Of a stretch of DNA of 64,000 nucleotides, positions 7,842 to 15,876 are shown one piece after another. Both the position numbers and the translations under genes were made by a program. The notes below the pieces were generated by a model. It had not been told where the DNA came from, did not search any database, and saw only the letters and a list, made by a program, of their open reading frames with translations. Each line of letters begins with the position of its first letter. Position 1 is the stretch's first letter. The stretch comes from Flavobacterium notoginsengisoli (GTDB lineage: Bacteria; Bacteroidota; Bacteroidia; Flavobacteriales; Flavobacteriaceae), in contig NZ_JACHLB010000007.1 in assembly GCF_014207905.1 (NCBI RefSeq), forward strand, positions 1 through 64,000, given 5' to 3'.

Positions 7842-10241
7842 ATGATTACAAATACATCATTAGAATACAAAGGCGATTTATATCCTTCAAAAATTGTTTC
7901 CTATGAACATGAAGGAGATTCTGTTTTTTTCAACACAGACAATAAAGTAATCTTAAAAGTTACCATTCTTCGCGATAGTTTAATCCGATTTCGTTTTACT
8001 ACAAAAGGCTATTTCAGTAATGATTTTTCTTATGCAATAGATAAAACACAACTTCACGGTTATAATTTTTTGGAAGTTACTCAAGAAGAATCGTATTTTC
8101 AAATTAGAACAAGCAAAGTAATCTGTAAAATTCAAAAAGCAGATCTTCGACTTTCAGTATACGATTTAAATAACTTTTTAATTCTTGAAGATGAATTAGG
8201 TTTTCATTGGGAAGAAAGTTATGAATACGGAGGAAATATTGTCAAAATGAGCAAATTTTCTAAAGACGGTGAATGTTATTACGGTCTTGGAGATAAAGCT
8301 ACTCAAATGAATCTTAAAGGTAAAAGGGTAGAAAATTTTGCTACTGATCAATATGCCTATCAAAAAGATCAAGAACCTTTATATAAGGTTGTTCCTTTCT
8401 ATATTGGTTTACATAACAAACAAGCATACGGTATTTTCTTTGATAATACTTTTAGAACTTTTTTTGATTTTTGTCAAGAAAGAAGAAATATAACAAGCTT
8501 TTGGGCAGAAGGAGGCGAAATGAACTATTATTTCGTTTACGGTCCACAAATGCAAGATGTTGTTACCACTTATACCGATTTAACAGGTAAGCCAGAATTA
8601 CCACCACTTTGGGTTCTAGGATATCATCAATGTAAATGGAGTTATTATCCTGAAAGTAAAGTAAAAGAAATTACCTCAAAATTTAGAGAACTTCAAATTC
8701 CTTGTGATGCGATTTATTTGGATATCGATTATATGGATGGATTTCGCTGTTTTACTTGGAATAAGAACTACTTTCCAGATCCTAAAAAAATGGTTTCTGA
8801 TTTAGCCGAAGACGGTTTTAAAACGGTAGTTATTATTGATCCAGGAATTAAAATTGATAAAGATTATTGGGTTTATAAAGAAGGTTTAGAAAAAGATTAT
8901 TTCTGCAAAAGAGCAGATGGACCTTACATGAAAGGAAAAGTTTGGCCAGGAGAATGTAATTTTCCAGATTACACAAATCCAGTTGTTAGAGAATGGTGGG
9001 CAGGTTTATTTAAAGAATTGATTTCAGATATTGGAGTAAAAGGTGTTTGGAATGATATGAACGAGCCAGCAGTAATGGAAGTGCCAAATAAAACATTTCC
9101 AATGGACGTGCGTCACGTTTATGACGGAAACCCATGTAGTCACAGAAAAGCACATAATATTTACGGAACCCAAATGGCAAGAGCGACCTATCATGGTGTA
9201 AAACGTTTTGCTTATCCAAAACGCCCTTTTGTAATTACTAGATCAGCATATTCTGGTGCACAACGATACACATCTTCTTGGACAGGTGATAATGTTGCAA
9301 CTTGGGAACATTTATGGATAGCCAATATTCAAGTGCAAAGAATGTCAATTTCAGGAATGGGCTTTACAGGTTCTGATATTGGTGGTTTTGCTGAACAACC
9401 AACAGGAGAGTTGTACGCACGTTGGATTCAGTTGGGTGTTTTTCATCCATTTTGCAGAACGCATTCTTCTGGAGATCATGGAAATCAAGAACCTTGGGCT
9501 TTTGACGAAGAAGTGATAAATATTACTAGAAAATTTGTTAGTCTTCGTTATCAATTATTGCCTTATTTGTACACCATGTTTTGGCAGTATATAGAAGAAG
9601 GAGTTCCAATGCTGAAGCCATTGGTTTATTACGATCAAGATGACACGCAAACGCATTATCGTAACGATGAATTCATTTTCGGAAATCAAATATTAGTTTG
9701 TCCTATACTTGAACCTAATGCTGTAGGTAGACGTATGTATATCCCTAGAGGAGAATGGTATAACTACTGGACAAATGAGCTTTTTATAGGTGGTAGAGAA
9801 ATTTGGGTAGACACCAAATTTGATGAAATTCCGGTCTTTGTAAAAGCGGGTGCGATTATTCCGAAATATCCAGTACAGCAATATGTTGGCGAATTAGAAT
9901 TCGACGAATTAACATTAGATGTTTATTATAAAAACGGTAAAGAAAACTCGGCTGTGTATGAAGATGCACAAGATGGTTATGATTATAAAAAAGGACGATA
10001 TAGTTTCTTGTCGTTAAGAAGTATAGGGAAAGAGAAAGAATTGATAATTCAGCTTCATAAAGAAGGGAAGTACGTTACGCCTTATACAAAATATAAAATC
10101 AATTTAATCGGATTGCCTTTTAAAGTTTCAGAAATTGAAATTGACAATGAAAAAATAGAATTCGATAAAATAAATTTTGAGCAAAATAAATTCTTAATTG
10201 TTGATAAAGAGTTTAATGAGCTTCACATTGTTGGAGAGTAG
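7842..10241 (+). CDS. GH31 family alpha-glucosidase
   Basis: This 799-aa protein is a glycoside hydrolase of family 31, which releases alpha-glucose from the non-reducing end of oligosaccharides or glucans. The nucleophile is D405 in VWNDMNEPA and the acid/base is D483 in WTGDN. The N-terminal beta-sandwich, a DIDYMDGFRCFTWN segment in the barrel and the C-terminal beta domains are all present. No signal peptide is visible, so it is probably cytoplasmic. Lying 200 bases after glgB, it is likely to act on glycogen-derived or imported glucans; that link is inferred from position. Confidence 0.93.
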   Translation: MITNTSLEYKGDLYPSKIVSYEHEGDSVFFNTDNKVILKVTILRDSLIRFRFTTKGYFSNDFSYAIDKTQLHGYNFLEVTQEESYFQIRTSKVICKIQKADLRLSVYDLNNFLILEDELGFHWEESYEYGGNIVKMSKFSKDGECYYGLGDKATQMNLKGKRVENFATDQYAYQKDQEPLYKVVPFYIGLHNKQAYGIFFDNTFRTFFDFCQERRNITSFWAEGGEMNYYFVYGPQMQDVVTTYTDLTGKPELPPLWVLGYHQCKWSYYPESKVKEITSKFRELQIPCDAIYLDIDYMDGFRCFTWNKNYFPDPKKMVSDLAEDGFKTVVIIDPGIKIDKDYWVYKEGLEKDYFCKRADGPYMKGKVWPGECNFPDYTNPVVREWWAGLFKELISDIGVKGVWNDMNEPAVMEVPNKTFPMDVRHVYDGNPCSHRKAHNIYGTQMARATYHGVKRFAYPKRPFVITRSAYSGAQRYTSSWTGDNVATWEHLWIANIQVQRMSISGMGFTGSDIGGFAEQPTGELYARWIQLGVFHPFCRTHSSGDHGNQEPWAFDEEVINITRKFVSLRYQLLPYLYTMFWQYIEEGVPMLKPLVYYDQDDTQTHYRNDEFIFGNQILVCPILEPNAVGRRMYIPRGEWYNYWTNELFIGGREIWVDTKFDEIPVFVKAGAIIPKYPVQQYVGELEFDELTLDVYYKNGKENSAVYEDAQDGYDYKKGRYSFLSLRSIGKEKELIIQLHKEGKYVTPYTKYKINLIGLPFKVSEIEIDNEKIEFDKINFEQNKFLIVDKEFNELHIVGE

Positions 10242-10325
10242 TTATAATTGTGATATTTTTTTGTCTTATTGTGTAAAATAGTATTTTGTAATAATTGTAT
10301 TTTTGTTAGAAAATAGCTTTAAATT

Positions 10326-11135
10326 ATGAAAAAATATTTCTTTTTAGGAATTTTTGGAGCACTTGCTGTTGCTTGTGCTACTAATCCAATTACTGGAAAA
10401 CAAAATTTAAATTTTGTTTCAAATAGCGAACTGTTTCCGACTTCTTTCCAACAGTACAGTACGTTTTTGTCTGAAAATAAAGTTATTTCAGGAACATCAG
10501 ATGCAAAACTTGTTGAAAATGTTGGGTATAAAATTAAGATGGCTGCCGAAAAATATTTAGCATATTTAGGACAATCTCAATATCTAAAAGATTACCGTTG
10601 GGAATATAAATTAGTGGATAATAAAGAAGTGAATGCATGGTGTTTGCCAGGAGGTAAAATTGTAGTTTATTCTGGAATTCTGCCTGTAACGCAAAACGAA
10701 TCTGGTTTAGCAACAGTAATGGGACACGAAGTTTCGCACGCTTTGGCTAATCATGGAGCTCAGAGAATGAGTGCTGCACAGTTACAACAAATTGGAGGTG
10801 CGGTTTTAGATGCTGCAACAACAAATAAATCTGCACAAACCAGAGAAATATTTTCGCAGGCTTACGGAATGGGTACTGAAGTAGGAGTAATGCTGCCATT
10901 TAGCAGAAGCAACGAAAGTGAAGCAGATAAAATTGGTTTAACTCTAATGGCAATTGCGGGTTATAATCCAGAAGATGCTGTGGCATTTTGGAGTAGAATG
11001 TCTGCTAAATCTGGCGGATCAGGAACTCCAGAATTTATGAGTACGCACCCTTCTGATGCAACAAGAATTGCTAATATTAAAGCTTTAATTCCTGAAGCAA
11101 AAGCAATTGCATTGAAAGTTGGAACAATTAAATAA
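10326..11135 (+). CDS. M48 family metalloprotease lipoprotein
   Basis: This 269-aa protein has a lipoprotein signal ending in LAVAC (Cys17), so it is probably anchored in a cell-envelope membrane. The zinc protease motif is HEVSH at residues 134-138, with the third ligand in ESEADKIGL. The layout matches bacterial M48 proteins of the BepA/LoiP type, which help quality control of envelope proteins. The start at 10326 is the only one giving the signal sequence. A terminator follows at 11161. Confidence 0.92.
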   Translation: MKKYFFLGIFGALAVACATNPITGKQNLNFVSNSELFPTSFQQYSTFLSENKVISGTSDAKLVENVGYKIKMAAEKYLAYLGQSQYLKDYRWEYKLVDNKEVNAWCLPGGKIVVYSGILPVTQNESGLATVMGHEVSHALANHGAQRMSAAQLQQIGGAVLDAATTNKSAQTREIFSQAYGMGTEVGVMLPFSRSNESEADKIGLTLMAIAGYNPEDAVAFWSRMSAKSGGSGTPEFMSTHPSDATRIANIKALIPEAKAIALKVGTIK

Positions 11136-11160
11136 GTAAAATTTGTTTATAAAAAAATTA

Positions 11161-11192
11161 AAAAGCTATTCGACTCAGAATAGCTTTTTTCT
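11161..11192 (+). terminator. Intrinsic terminator after M48 gene
   Basis: An 11-bp stem (AAAAGCTATTC at 11161-11171 with its complement at 11178-11188) and T run follow the M48 protease gene. Confidence 0.9.
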
Positions 11193-11240
11193 TTTTATTT
11201 CAATTGATAATTTAATAATACACGAATTGCACAATTTGTA

Positions 11241-11270
11241 TTTGATTATGATAAAAAATAGATAAATTCG
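11241..11270 (+). promoter_or_regulatory. Putative Bacteroidetes promoter for the UMF1 carrier gene
   Basis: TTTG is followed after 18 bases by TAAATTCG, close to the Bacteroidetes sigma-A consensus TTTG-N(17-20)-TANNTTTG. It lies about 25-30 bases before the ATG of the MFS gene, immediately after the preceding terminator. The call is by pattern only. Confidence 0.5.
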
Positions 11271-11295
11271 TAGCGCATTAACAAAATCATTTTAG

Positions 11296-12621
11296 ATGAA
11301 AAACCTACCAAAAGGAGATAAGAAATTATTAAATGCCTGGGCGTTTTATGATTGGGCCAATTCAGTTTATACACTTACTATTGCTTCGGCAGTATTTCCA
11401 ATTTTTTATGAAGCTTTATTTAGCGATCGAGATCACTATATTGACGTTTTCGGAATGCATCTTAAAAATTCTGCTTTAATCAGTTTTATAACTGCTTTTG
11501 CTTTTATGGTGGTTTCTTTTATTTCTCCTTTGCTGTCAGGAATTGCTGATTATGTAGGAAATAAAAAGTCTTTTATGAAGTTTTTCTGTTATTTGGGAGC
11601 CTTGTCTTGTATGGGATTGTATTGGTTTAATTTAGAAAATATTTATATTGGTTTAGCTTTTTATTTTTTTGGCTTACTTGGCTATTGGGGAAGCTTAGTT
11701 TTTTATAACTCTTATCTTCCAGATATTGCTTTTGAAGAGCAACAAGATAGAATTAGCGCAAAAGGATATTCTTTGGGTTACATTGGAAGTGTTATTTTAT
11801 TAATCATCAATTTAGCGATGATTATGAAGCCAAAAATGTTCGGAATTTCAGGAACAGATGGTGAAGCTGCAATGAAAGCTATGAAGTATTCGTTTGTGAT
11901 GGTAGGAGTTTGGTGGATATTATTTAGCCAATATACCTATTATTATTTACCAAAAGGAAGCAAAGAAACTGGTCAGAAACTGACAAAATCTGTTGTATTT
12001 AATGGTTTTAAAGAATTAAGAAAAGTTTGGGCTTTGCTAAATGAAAATATTCCATTAAAGCGCTATTTAGGAGGTTTCTTTGTTTCAAGTATGGCTGTGC
12101 AAACTGTAATGTTGGTAGCAACTTATTTCGGTGCGCAAGAAATTCAATGGGAATCAAAAGAGCAAAGTACAATTGGTTTGATTATCTGTATTTTAATTAT
12201 TCAATTAGTTGCTGTTGTTGGTGCGGTTTTGACGTCAAGAGCTTCTGAAAAATTCGGAAACGTTCCAACTTTAATTTTTATCAATGCAATTTGGGCTGTA
12301 TTTTGTGCATTGGCATTTTTTATCACTTTACCAATGCATTTTTATGTAATGGCAACGGTTGCAGGATTTGTAATGGGAGGAATTCAAGCTTTGTCAAGAT
12401 CAACTTATTCAAAATTATTGCCTGAAACAGAAGATACAGCATCATTTTTTAGTTTTTATGATGTTGCCGAAAAAATCGGAATCGTAATCGGAATGTGTGT
12501 TTACGGTATTATCGATCAAATTACTGGAAGTCCTCGTGCAGCAATTGTAATCTTGGGGATTTTCTTTGTTACGGCGATTTTTCTTTTAAGAAGAGTTCAT
12601 AAAAAAGACGTTTCAAATTAA
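11296..12621 (+). CDS. MFS transporter, UMF1/Atg22-like
   Basis: This 441-aa integral membrane protein has about 12 hydrophobic helices. The N-terminal WAFYDWANSVYTLTIASAVFP is typical of the UMF1 (Atg22-like) branch of the major facilitator superfamily, related to yeast vacuolar effluxers. A helix-2/3 loop SGIADYVGNKKSF fits the MFS signature. The substrate is not readable; distant relatives export amino acids. It stands alone between a terminator and a convergent sigma-factor operon. Confidence 0.88.
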   Translation: MKNLPKGDKKLLNAWAFYDWANSVYTLTIASAVFPIFYEALFSDRDHYIDVFGMHLKNSALISFITAFAFMVVSFISPLLSGIADYVGNKKSFMKFFCYLGALSCMGLYWFNLENIYIGLAFYFFGLLGYWGSLVFYNSYLPDIAFEEQQDRISAKGYSLGYIGSVILLIINLAMIMKPKMFGISGTDGEAAMKAMKYSFVMVGVWWILFSQYTYYYLPKGSKETGQKLTKSVVFNGFKELRKVWALLNENIPLKRYLGGFFVSSMAVQTVMLVATYFGAQEIQWESKEQSTIGLIICILIIQLVAVVGAVLTSRASEKFGNVPTLIFINAIWAVFCALAFFITLPMHFYVMATVAGFVMGGIQALSRSTYSKLLPETEDTASFFSFYDVAEKIGIVIGMCVYGIIDQITGSPRAAIVILGIFFVTAIFLLRRVHKKDVSN

Positions 12622-12640
12622 TGAAACGCCTTTTCTAAAA
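12602..12640 (+). terminator. Terminator hairpin overlapping the end of the MFS gene
   Basis: AAAAGACGTTTC at about 12603-12614 pairs with GAAACGCCTTTT after an AT loop, with one mismatch. It overlaps the last codons and stop of the MFS gene, and the T-rich end is compatible with termination. Confidence 0.65.
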
Positions 12641-12642
12641 AC

Positions 12643-12704
12643 AATATCACGAATTGCAGTAATTATTTGATTGATGATAGTTTTGTAATTCGTGATATTT
12701 TTTA
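12643..12704. terminator. Bidirectional hairpin between convergent genes
   Basis: AATATCACGAATT at 12643-12655 and its inverted copy ending at about 12700 form a long stem with a 30-base loop and flanking A and T runs. Placed between converging genes, it could stop transcription from both sides. Confidence 0.65.
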
Positions 12705-12714
12705 TTTAAAATAA

Positions 12715-13440
12715 CTAACCTTTAGAAATAGATCCTGAACCAGAAACTTTTACATCTCTTTTTTCTGGATTTCCAACATATTTAATATTTCCAGAACCAG
12801 AAACTCTGGCTGTTAAACTTTCGTTGCAAGTAACTTTACTATTTCCAGAACCAGAAACATTTGCTTCAACGATTTTAGATTTCAAATCAGATGCGTTGAT
12901 ATCGCCTGAACCAGAAAGTTTAGTTGTAAAAGTATTGGCAGTTCCTTTTAAACGAATATTTCCAGAACCGCTTACATTTAAATCTAGATTATTAGTATCA
13001 ACTGGCAAAGTAAAATTTCCAGAACCGGATAATTTAACTGTAATTTTTTCATTTTTGATTGCATCTTTTGACTGAATATTTCCTGAGCCCGCTAAACTTA
13101 GTTCAGATATTTTTTCAAATGGAACTGTAACTTGAATTTTATTGCCAGAACTTGTACGTATTTGAGTTCCTCTCTCTACATAAATTTTTAGCGAATTATC
13201 TTCAACTTCAACTTTGATTGCAGATAATAAGTTTTCTTCTCCTTTGATTGTGATTTTTCCCTCTTTTCCAGATACTAGATCCACATCAAAGAAGCCTGCT
13301 ATTTTTATGCCGTCGTAATCTCCAGTGGTTCTAGTTTCTGTAACTACTTTTCCGTTTCCTTGAAGTTTGTTTTTGTCTTGTGCATTAATACTATTTGTAA
13401 AAATTACAGCTAATGCTATAAGTAAAATTGACTTTTTCAT
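12715..13440 (-). CDS. Secreted head-GIN/DUF2807 domain protein
   Basis: This 241-aa protein has a signal peptide (MKKSILLIALAVIFTNSINA) and a repetitive beta domain with many copies of SGSGN or close variants, the mark of the putative auto-transporter adhesin head GIN domain (DUF2807). Such proteins form parallel beta-helix-like solenoids in the periplasm or on the surface. It is the last gene of a four-gene operon behind an ECF sigma factor, 18 bases after a DUF4097-like protein, so it may be part of an envelope response. The precise role is unknown. Confidence 0.88.
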   Translation of the reverse strand: MKKSILLIALAVIFTNSINAQDKNKLQGNGKVVTETRTTGDYDGIKIAGFFDVDLVSGKEGKITIKGEENLLSAIKVEVEDNSLKIYVERGTQIRTSSGNKIQVTVPFEKISELSLAGSGNIQSKDAIKNEKITVKLSGSGNFTLPVDTNNLDLNVSGSGNIRLKGTANTFTTKLSGSGDINASDLKSKIVEANVSGSGNSKVTCNESLTARVSGSGNIKYVGNPEKRDVKVSGSGSISKG

Positions 13441-13458
13441 TGTTTTGATTTTTGATGA

Positions 13459-14517
13459 TTAATTTCTTATTAATGAGATGTTTCCGTAATTAGAGTTTAT
13501 GTTAACCTTATTTTGTCCTTTTTTCTTGTAGAAACCACTTATTCTTTTGCTATTGCTTTTAACTTCAGAAACAGAAATATCTAAAGTGTTATCATGTTTG
13601 ATATTTGAATATCTAGCTGAAATATCAAAATCAAAGGCATAATTTACTGCATAACCTAGTGAAATATCAGTGTATCCAGAAGAAATAGAAACATTGCCAG
13701 CTTTATCATTCATAGTTCCAATATTGATTTTACTGTAATTGGTGTCAAATGTAAAATTGCTTGAAACTTCTCCAACAATCACCGTTAAATAATTTCCATC
13801 ACCATTTAAAGAATTGATTTTTTGAAACTTGAAAGTTCCATAATTACAACTGGATTTGATGTTTTGTCCTTCACCTAAATTTACATCAGTATAATTGGCA
13901 TCAAGGTTTAGGTTTCCAGAATCAGCTATTTTCAAACCAGAATATCTAGCGTTAATATTTCCATTTTTAATGTAATCGATGCTTGAACTTTGACAATAGG
14001 CAATTTCGATTTGGTTATTCGTACCGTTTAATCTTCCTAAATTTACTTTTCCATATTTACAGTTTATATCTGTAGATGACGCTGCATTTGGAACCGAGAT
14101 ATTACCATATTTATTAATTAGTTTTATAGAACCGTTTTTTGGTATTTTGATGACATAATTAATCTCGAAACTATTATTGCTTCCTTTACTTTTAAGAGTT
14201 GAGCTTCCTAAATTAGTTACGGCCGAAACCATGCCTTTTAAAGCTGTTATATCAACATCAATACTATTAAGGCGTTCATTTACCCAATTTTCGTTTGGAC
14301 CATTAACTTTAATCGTAATGTCAAGATCAATTTTGTCTTCATCCCAAGTAGTTACTATAATATTTCCGTATTTATTGTTTACATCAATTCCTGCGTTAGA
14401 ATTTACGATGTAAGTTTTCTTAATTGTTTTTTGTTTGGTTATAAAAGCGTCATCATTTGAAAATCCTAAAAAAGGAATCAAAAGAAATAAGATTAGTAAG
14501 TTATAATGTTTTTTCAT
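13459..14517 (-). CDS. Secreted DUF4097-like beta-repeat protein
   Basis: This protein of about 352 aa has the signal peptide MKKHYNLLILFLLIPFLGFSN and a long beta-rich body with repeated N-Y/K-G-N-I/K-x-V/I motifs, as in DUF4097 putative adhesins. I chose the ATG at 14517 because it puts the signal peptide at the N-terminus; an ATG at 14550 would add eleven basic residues in front. Either start overlaps the end of the anti-sigma-like gene (17 bases with mine), implying coupled translation. The function is unknown; its operon and secretion suggest a cell-surface target of the sigma factor. Confidence 0.82.
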   Translation of the reverse strand: MKKHYNLLILFLLIPFLGFSNDDAFITKQKTIKKTYIVNSNAGIDVNNKYGNIIVTTWDEDKIDLDITIKVNGPNENWVNERLNSIDVDITALKGMVSAVTNLGSSTLKSKGSNNSFEINYVIKIPKNGSIKLINKYGNISVPNAASSTDINCKYGKVNLGRLNGTNNQIEIAYCQSSSIDYIKNGNINARYSGLKIADSGNLNLDANYTDVNLGEGQNIKSSCNYGTFKFQKINSLNGDGNYLTVIVGEVSSNFTFDTNYSKINIGTMNDKAGNVSISSGYTDISLGYAVNYAFDFDISARYSNIKHDNTLDISVSEVKSNSKRISGFYKKKGQNKVNINSNYGNISLIRN

Positions 14518-15046
14518 CAGTTGTTTTTTTAAATTTTTCGTTTTCTTCAATTCTTTGTAAAACGGTTTGTAAAAAAGAAATTCTTGTCTGCAGATTGCTT
14601 ATCATGGCATAAATAATCTGTTTGTTCTCTCCATTTTTTTGCAGTTCGTTAATGATTTTCTGATAATCAGCATCAAATGTTTTCATTTGCTTTAATGCAT
14701 CATTTATAATCTGCTCATTTTCTGGAGAACTTTTTTCTTTAAGTTTAACCAGTTCATTATCAATTAGAATATTGAAAATAGAATCAGTACGTTTAGTTTC
14801 TTTAGAGGCAAATTTGAATTCTTTTGGTTTTTCATTTTTATAGAAAACTGATATTCCGAGCATTAATACAATAGATGCGGCAATAGCAGTTACATACCAA
14901 TATTTTTTCTTTGGTTCTTTTTTGTTTAATTTTTGCAGAAAATCCATTTGATGATCAGTATCTAATTCCTGAATATCCCATTGATTTTCAAACTTGCTGA
15001 ATAATTCGTCTAAATTGTCTTTTTCATTTTTCATAATCCTGTTCAT
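14501..15046 (-). CDS. Putative membrane anti-sigma factor
   Basis: This 181-aa protein has a cytoplasmic N-terminal part (about 48 residues), one transmembrane helix at about residues 51-69 and a charged, helical C-terminal domain with likely coiled coils in the periplasm. Its gene starts one base after the stop of the ECF sigma gene, and this layout is that of an anti-sigma factor that holds the sigma at the membrane. I see no zinc-binding HXXXCXXC motif, so it is not a classical ZAS type. The call depends mainly on topology and position. Confidence 0.7.
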   Translation of the reverse strand: MNRIMKNEKDNLDELFSKFENQWDIQELDTDHQMDFLQKLNKKEPKKKYWYVTAIAASIVLMLGISVFYKNEKPKEFKFASKETKRTDSIFNILIDNELVKLKEKSSPENEQIINDALKQMKTFDADYQKIINELQKNGENKQIIYAMISNLQTRISFLQTVLQRIEENEKFKKTTDEKTL

Positions 15047-15047
15047 T

Positions 15048-15602
15048 TTATAATTCCTCTAATTTCTTGCGTAAACTATCTTTGGCTCTGCTTAGTGTAG
15101 TTCTGCAATTTGCATAACTAATATTCAAAATCTCGCAAATTTCTTCCTGATCGTAGCCTTCAATGTAAAAAAGTGTTAGCACCATTCTGTAATTATCTTT
15201 AAGTTGTAGAATAGTGTCCAAAACTTGTTTCACTTTTAGATTATTTAAGTCAATATTATCAGAGATAATACCATCATTTTCCTCAATTTTATAAAGCTGT
15301 CTACTTAAATCTTCTACTTGAAAAGAATTGTTTTTCTTATAAAAATCGATGCTATAATTGATGATTATTTTTTTTAACCATGCTCCAAAAGCCACTTCTT
15401 GCTTATAGTCATTGATTTTTGTAAAAGCCTTTAAGAAACCTTCTTGCATGACGTCTTGTGCAAAATGTTCGTCTTTTACAATTCGATAAGCCACATTGTA
15501 CATTGCTTTACAATAACGGTTGTAAATTTCAAATTGCGCCTTTTGATTTTTGTTCTTGCAAAGCGCAATTAATTCTTCGATATTTTGGTCATTTATACTC
15601 AA
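15048..15602 (-). CDS. ECF sigma-70 family RNA polymerase sigma factor
   Basis: This 184-aa protein has sigma region 2 (YRIVKDEHFAQDVMQEGFLKAFTKI) for core and -10 binding and region 4 (YRMVLTLFYIEGYDQEEICEILNISYANCRTTLSRAKDSL), a helix-turn-helix for the -35 box. It lacks regions 1 and 3, as usual for the ECF group. It heads an operon with a membrane anti-sigma-like protein and two secreted GIN/DUF4097-type proteins, which points to an envelope-sensing switch. It is divergent from lon. Confidence 0.93.
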   Translation of the reverse strand: MSINDQNIEELIALCKNKNQKAQFEIYNRYCKAMYNVAYRIVKDEHFAQDVMQEGFLKAFTKINDYKQEVAFGAWLKKIIINYSIDFYKKNNSFQVEDLSRQLYKIEENDGIISDNIDLNNLKVKQVLDTILQLKDNYRMVLTLFYIEGYDQEEICEILNISYANCRTTLSRAKDSLRKKLEEL

Positions 15603-15785
15603 GTAGTGGCTTTTGGTTTTTATAAAGGACTTTGCTTTTTTTAGTTTGTTACACTTTTTATAAAATTAATTTTATTTTTTTTTAAATGAAGAATGGAATC
15701 ACGTAAAATCTAATATTAGAACTGACTTCTTTTGCATTTGGCATAATGATTGACTATTTTTATGGCCTATCTTGTAATTGAATAG

Positions 15786-15814
15786 CATTGAGAGTTTTCA
15801 AGTAAAACTCAATG
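15786..15814 (+). promoter_or_regulatory. Hairpin in the lon upstream region
   Basis: CATTGAGAGTTTT (15786-15798) pairs with AAAACTCAATG (15804-15814) in an 11-bp stem with a two-base bulge and a five-base loop, about 63 bases before the lon ATG. There is no T run, so it is not a terminator. It could be a leader structure or a protein site; nothing shows which. Confidence 0.35.
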
Positions 15815-15876
15815 TACAGACATCCTTTTTGCAGATAGCATCAATTTTTTAATGACAAAACGACTTATATATTATT

